Of a DNA stretch of 64,000 bases, positions 62,373 to 64,000 are shown one piece after another (within the stretch, counting starts at the first letter, position 1; every line of letters begins with the position of its first letter). The DNA is taken from assembly GCA_000993615.1 (NCBI GenBank), contig LBWM01000005.1, positions 62,001 through 126,000 on the forward strand. Direction: 5' to 3'. Position numbers and translations under genes: made by a program. The notes under the pieces were generated by a model, which worked only from the letters and a program-made list of their open reading frames with translations, was not told the origin of the DNA and made no database searches. This stretch comes from Candidatus Peregrinibacteria bacterium GW2011_GWF2_39_17 (lineage in GTDB: Bacteria; Patescibacteriota; Gracilibacteria; UBA1369; UBA12473).

Positions 62373-64000
62373 ATGCTTTATTCCCAACTCTTTGGAAAAA
62401 CAGTTAAAGAAATATCCCAAGATATCAAACTAATTAGTCATAAACTACTTTACCAAGGAGGATTCATCCGTGAATCAACTGCTGGGCGTTATTACTTTTT
62501 ACCACTCGGTATTCGCGTTCAAGATAAAATAATCAAAATTATTGAGAAAGAAATGGACAAAACCGGAGCCCAAAAACTTATTACCCCGGTCCTACACCCT
62601 CTCGAGTTATGGGAAGAAAGCAACCGCACCAACAGTGTTGGTTTTGAACTCATGACCATTAAGGACCAGAGAGGAGCTGCCTTTGCGTTAGGGGGCACAG
62701 CAGAAGAAATGATGGTTGATTTAGTCCGCAAATTTAATCTCAGCTATAAAGACCTTCCCTTTAATATCTATCAATTTTCCCAAAAATTTCGTGATGAACG
62801 AAGAGCTCGTGGCGGACTTTTACGTGTCCGTGAATTTTTAATGAAAGACGCCTACTCTTTTCACCAAGACGAAGAAAATTTTAAAATTGAATATCGCCGC
62901 ATGTGGGAAACATATCTCCAGATTTTTAAACAAGTAGGATTAGAAGTTATTCCCATTGAATCAGATAATGGTTATATAGGGGGAGAATATTGCCACGAAT
63001 TTGTCGTTGAATCCCCAGCCGGAGAAAGTCGTTTCTTAATCAGCCCCGACCGCACTTATGCCGCCCATGAAGAAGTAGCGATCTTTAAAAGAGAAATAAT
63101 GAATGAAAATGAAATTCCTTTACCTTTAAAAACAGTTGATGCCCCACGCGGTCCATCCATTCAAGCCGGAGTAGATCTTTACCAAAAACCGGCCTGGAGA
63201 CAAATCAAAACCATTGTTTATGTAACGGATGAGAAAGAAAAAATACTGGTTGCAATAAGAGGAGATCTGGAAATTAACGAAATAAAATTAAAAAAAGTTC
63301 TAAAGTGCATTCAATTAAGAACCGCTACAGAAGAAGAAATTAGAGCTTTAGGAAGCGTTGTGGGCTTTGTTTCTCCCCTAAAAATTAAAGCAAAAAAAAT
63401 CGGAGATCCTTCTTTGAAAACCGTAACTAATTTTTACACTGGAGCTGATGAATTTCAAAAAGACACCCTCAATGTTAATTATGAACGCGATTTCACCGTA
63501 GACCTAATGGCTGATATTGCCCTTCCTCCAAAAGAATGCGTTACTAACGACAACAAAAAGCTAATAGAAAGTAAAGGCATTGAAGTCGGAAATATTTTCC
63601 AACTGGGTACTCATTATTCGACCAAAATGGAACGGGCTAATTTTACAGACGAAAATGGACACCCTAAACCATATTATATGGGTTGCTATGGCATTGGCGT
63701 TGGTCGCACCATGGCCACCGTAATCGAAATTCACCACGACGAAAAGGGTATTATTTGGCCAAAAAATATTGCTCCCTATCAAGTTCATTTAATCAATTTA
63801 GGAGGAGAAGAAAACCTAATTAAAAAAGCAAAAAATCTCTATTTAAAAATGCAAAACACCGGAATCGAAGTGCTTTGGGATGATCGAGATTTACGGGCCG
63901 GAGAAAAACTTAACGATGCTGATTTGATCGGCATCCCGATTCGCCTGATTATTAGCAATCGCTCTTTAGAAAAAGGTGGCGTAGAGTGGAAAGAACGCGC
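62373..64000 (+). CDS. proS: Prolyl-tRNA synthetase, 3' end beyond the window
   Basis: Class II prolyl-tRNA synthetase, 5' part (542 codons seen) starting at ATG 62373 with no stop in the window. Motif 2-like FSQKFRDERRARGGLLRVREFLMKDAYSF and the TAEE motif (GGTAEEMMVDLVRKF) are clear, as are ESPAGESRF and MGCYGIGVGRTMA. The central region has the editing-domain insertion with TDEKEKILVAIRG and the C-terminal anticodon-binding domain is entering at the window edge (VEVLWDDRDLRAGEKL). It is the bacterial type. Confidence 0.95.
   Translation, partial: MLYSQLFGKTVKEISQDIKLISHKLLYQGGFIRESTAGRYYFLPLGIRVQDKIIKIIEKEMDKTGAQKLITPVLHPLELWEESNRTNSVGFELMTIKDQRGAAFALGGTAEEMMVDLVRKFNLSYKDLPFNIYQFSQKFRDERRARGGLLRVREFLMKDAYSFHQDEENFKIEYRRMWETYLQIFKQVGLEVIPIESDNGYIGGEYCHEFVVESPAGESRFLISPDRTYAAHEEVAIFKREIMNENEIPLPLKTVDAPRGPSIQAGVDLYQKPAWRQIKTIVYVTDEKEKILVAIRGDLEINEIKLKKVLKCIQLRTATEEEIRALGSVVGFVSPLKIKAKKIGDPSLKTVTNFYTGADEFQKDTLNVNYERDFTVDLMADIALPPKECVTNDNKKLIESKGIEVGNIFQLGTHYSTKMERANFTDENGHPKPYYMGCYGIGVGRTMATVIEIHHDEKGIIWPKNIAPYQVHLINLGGEENLIKKAKNLYLKMQNTGIEVLWDDRDLRAGEKLNDADLIGIPIRLIISNRSLEKGGVEWKER

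Noticed and set aside
1-64000. CRISPR array or cas genes
   Set aside because: No regularly spaced direct repeats with unique spacers and no Cas motifs were seen; the repeats found are inside coding regions.
1-64000. rRNA operons, insertion-sequence transposases or prophage structural genes
   Set aside because: None was recognised on either strand. The baseplate-J-like resemblance at 60510-62303 is to a one-TM protein, not to a phage tail cluster.

Overview
The window looks like a chromosomal segment of a small-genome, AT-rich bacterium of the Patescibacteria/CPR type; Peregrinibacteria-like lineages are my best guess, but this is inference. Supporting signs are: long surface proteins with PKD repeats; TrbC/VirB2-like two-helix membrane modules; an FtsA-like protein beside a large one-TM protein of a kind I associate with CPR genomes; BRO-N and GIY-YIG islet genes; many small coiled-coil orphans; and few clear Shine-Dalgarno sites. 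TGA ends several clear genes (rsmE, the thymidylate-kinase-like gene, the GIY-YIG gene), so the code is standard, not the TGA=Gly code of Gracilibacteria.

Layout. 1-3518: the 3' part of a very large protein of unknown function. 3519-4870: a good sigma70-type promoter, three consecutive hairpins and a strikingly GC-rich gene for a proline-rich membrane protein, closed by a terminator. 4885-11346: rlmN, a YheC/D-like ATP-grasp gene, tRNA-Val, comF, two glycosyltransferases and orphans. 11479-20712: replication, repair, folate and rRNA-modification genes (dnaX, folC, polX, rsmE, rsmG) with sod, rpmA, an exported protein and a lipoprotein. 20752-28979: a tandem double D-Ala-D-Ala ligase, an isolated ilvC, an Elp3/RaSEA-like radical SAM protein, a GGQ release-factor-like protein, a frameshifted rlmE and a fumarase/aspartase. 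29026-38227: a 9-kb surface block on the minus strand with two PKD-repeat proteins and two membrane proteins that each carry three copies of a pilin-like two-helix module. 38445-41234: secE-nusG-(orphan)-rplK-rplA with an L1-binding hairpin before rplA. 41236-46147: dUTPase, thymidylate-kinase-like, folD, purF, purD. 46144-49647: a U32 peptidase-family protein, a TyrA-PheA fusion and a YtxH-like protein. 49790-52144: rpsT, a CAU tRNA and a probable mobile islet (frameshifted XRE repressor with its operator, BRO-N protein, GIY-YIG protein). 52135-55797: orphans, a lipoprotein, rnc, nusB and rpmF. 55882-64000: an SLH surface protein with a young tandem repeat, an FtsA-like gene, the one-TM protein and the 5' part of proS.

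The most interesting material is the PKD plus triplicated pilin-module block (29026-38227), which may be an envelope-spanning surface structure. Next come the GC-rich islet with its structured leader, the two gene disruptions (rlmE and XRE), the ~50-bp element present in two copies (27479 and 47449), and the unusual fusions (double Ddl, TyrA-PheA). All functional calls rest on motifs read by eye; no database search was done.
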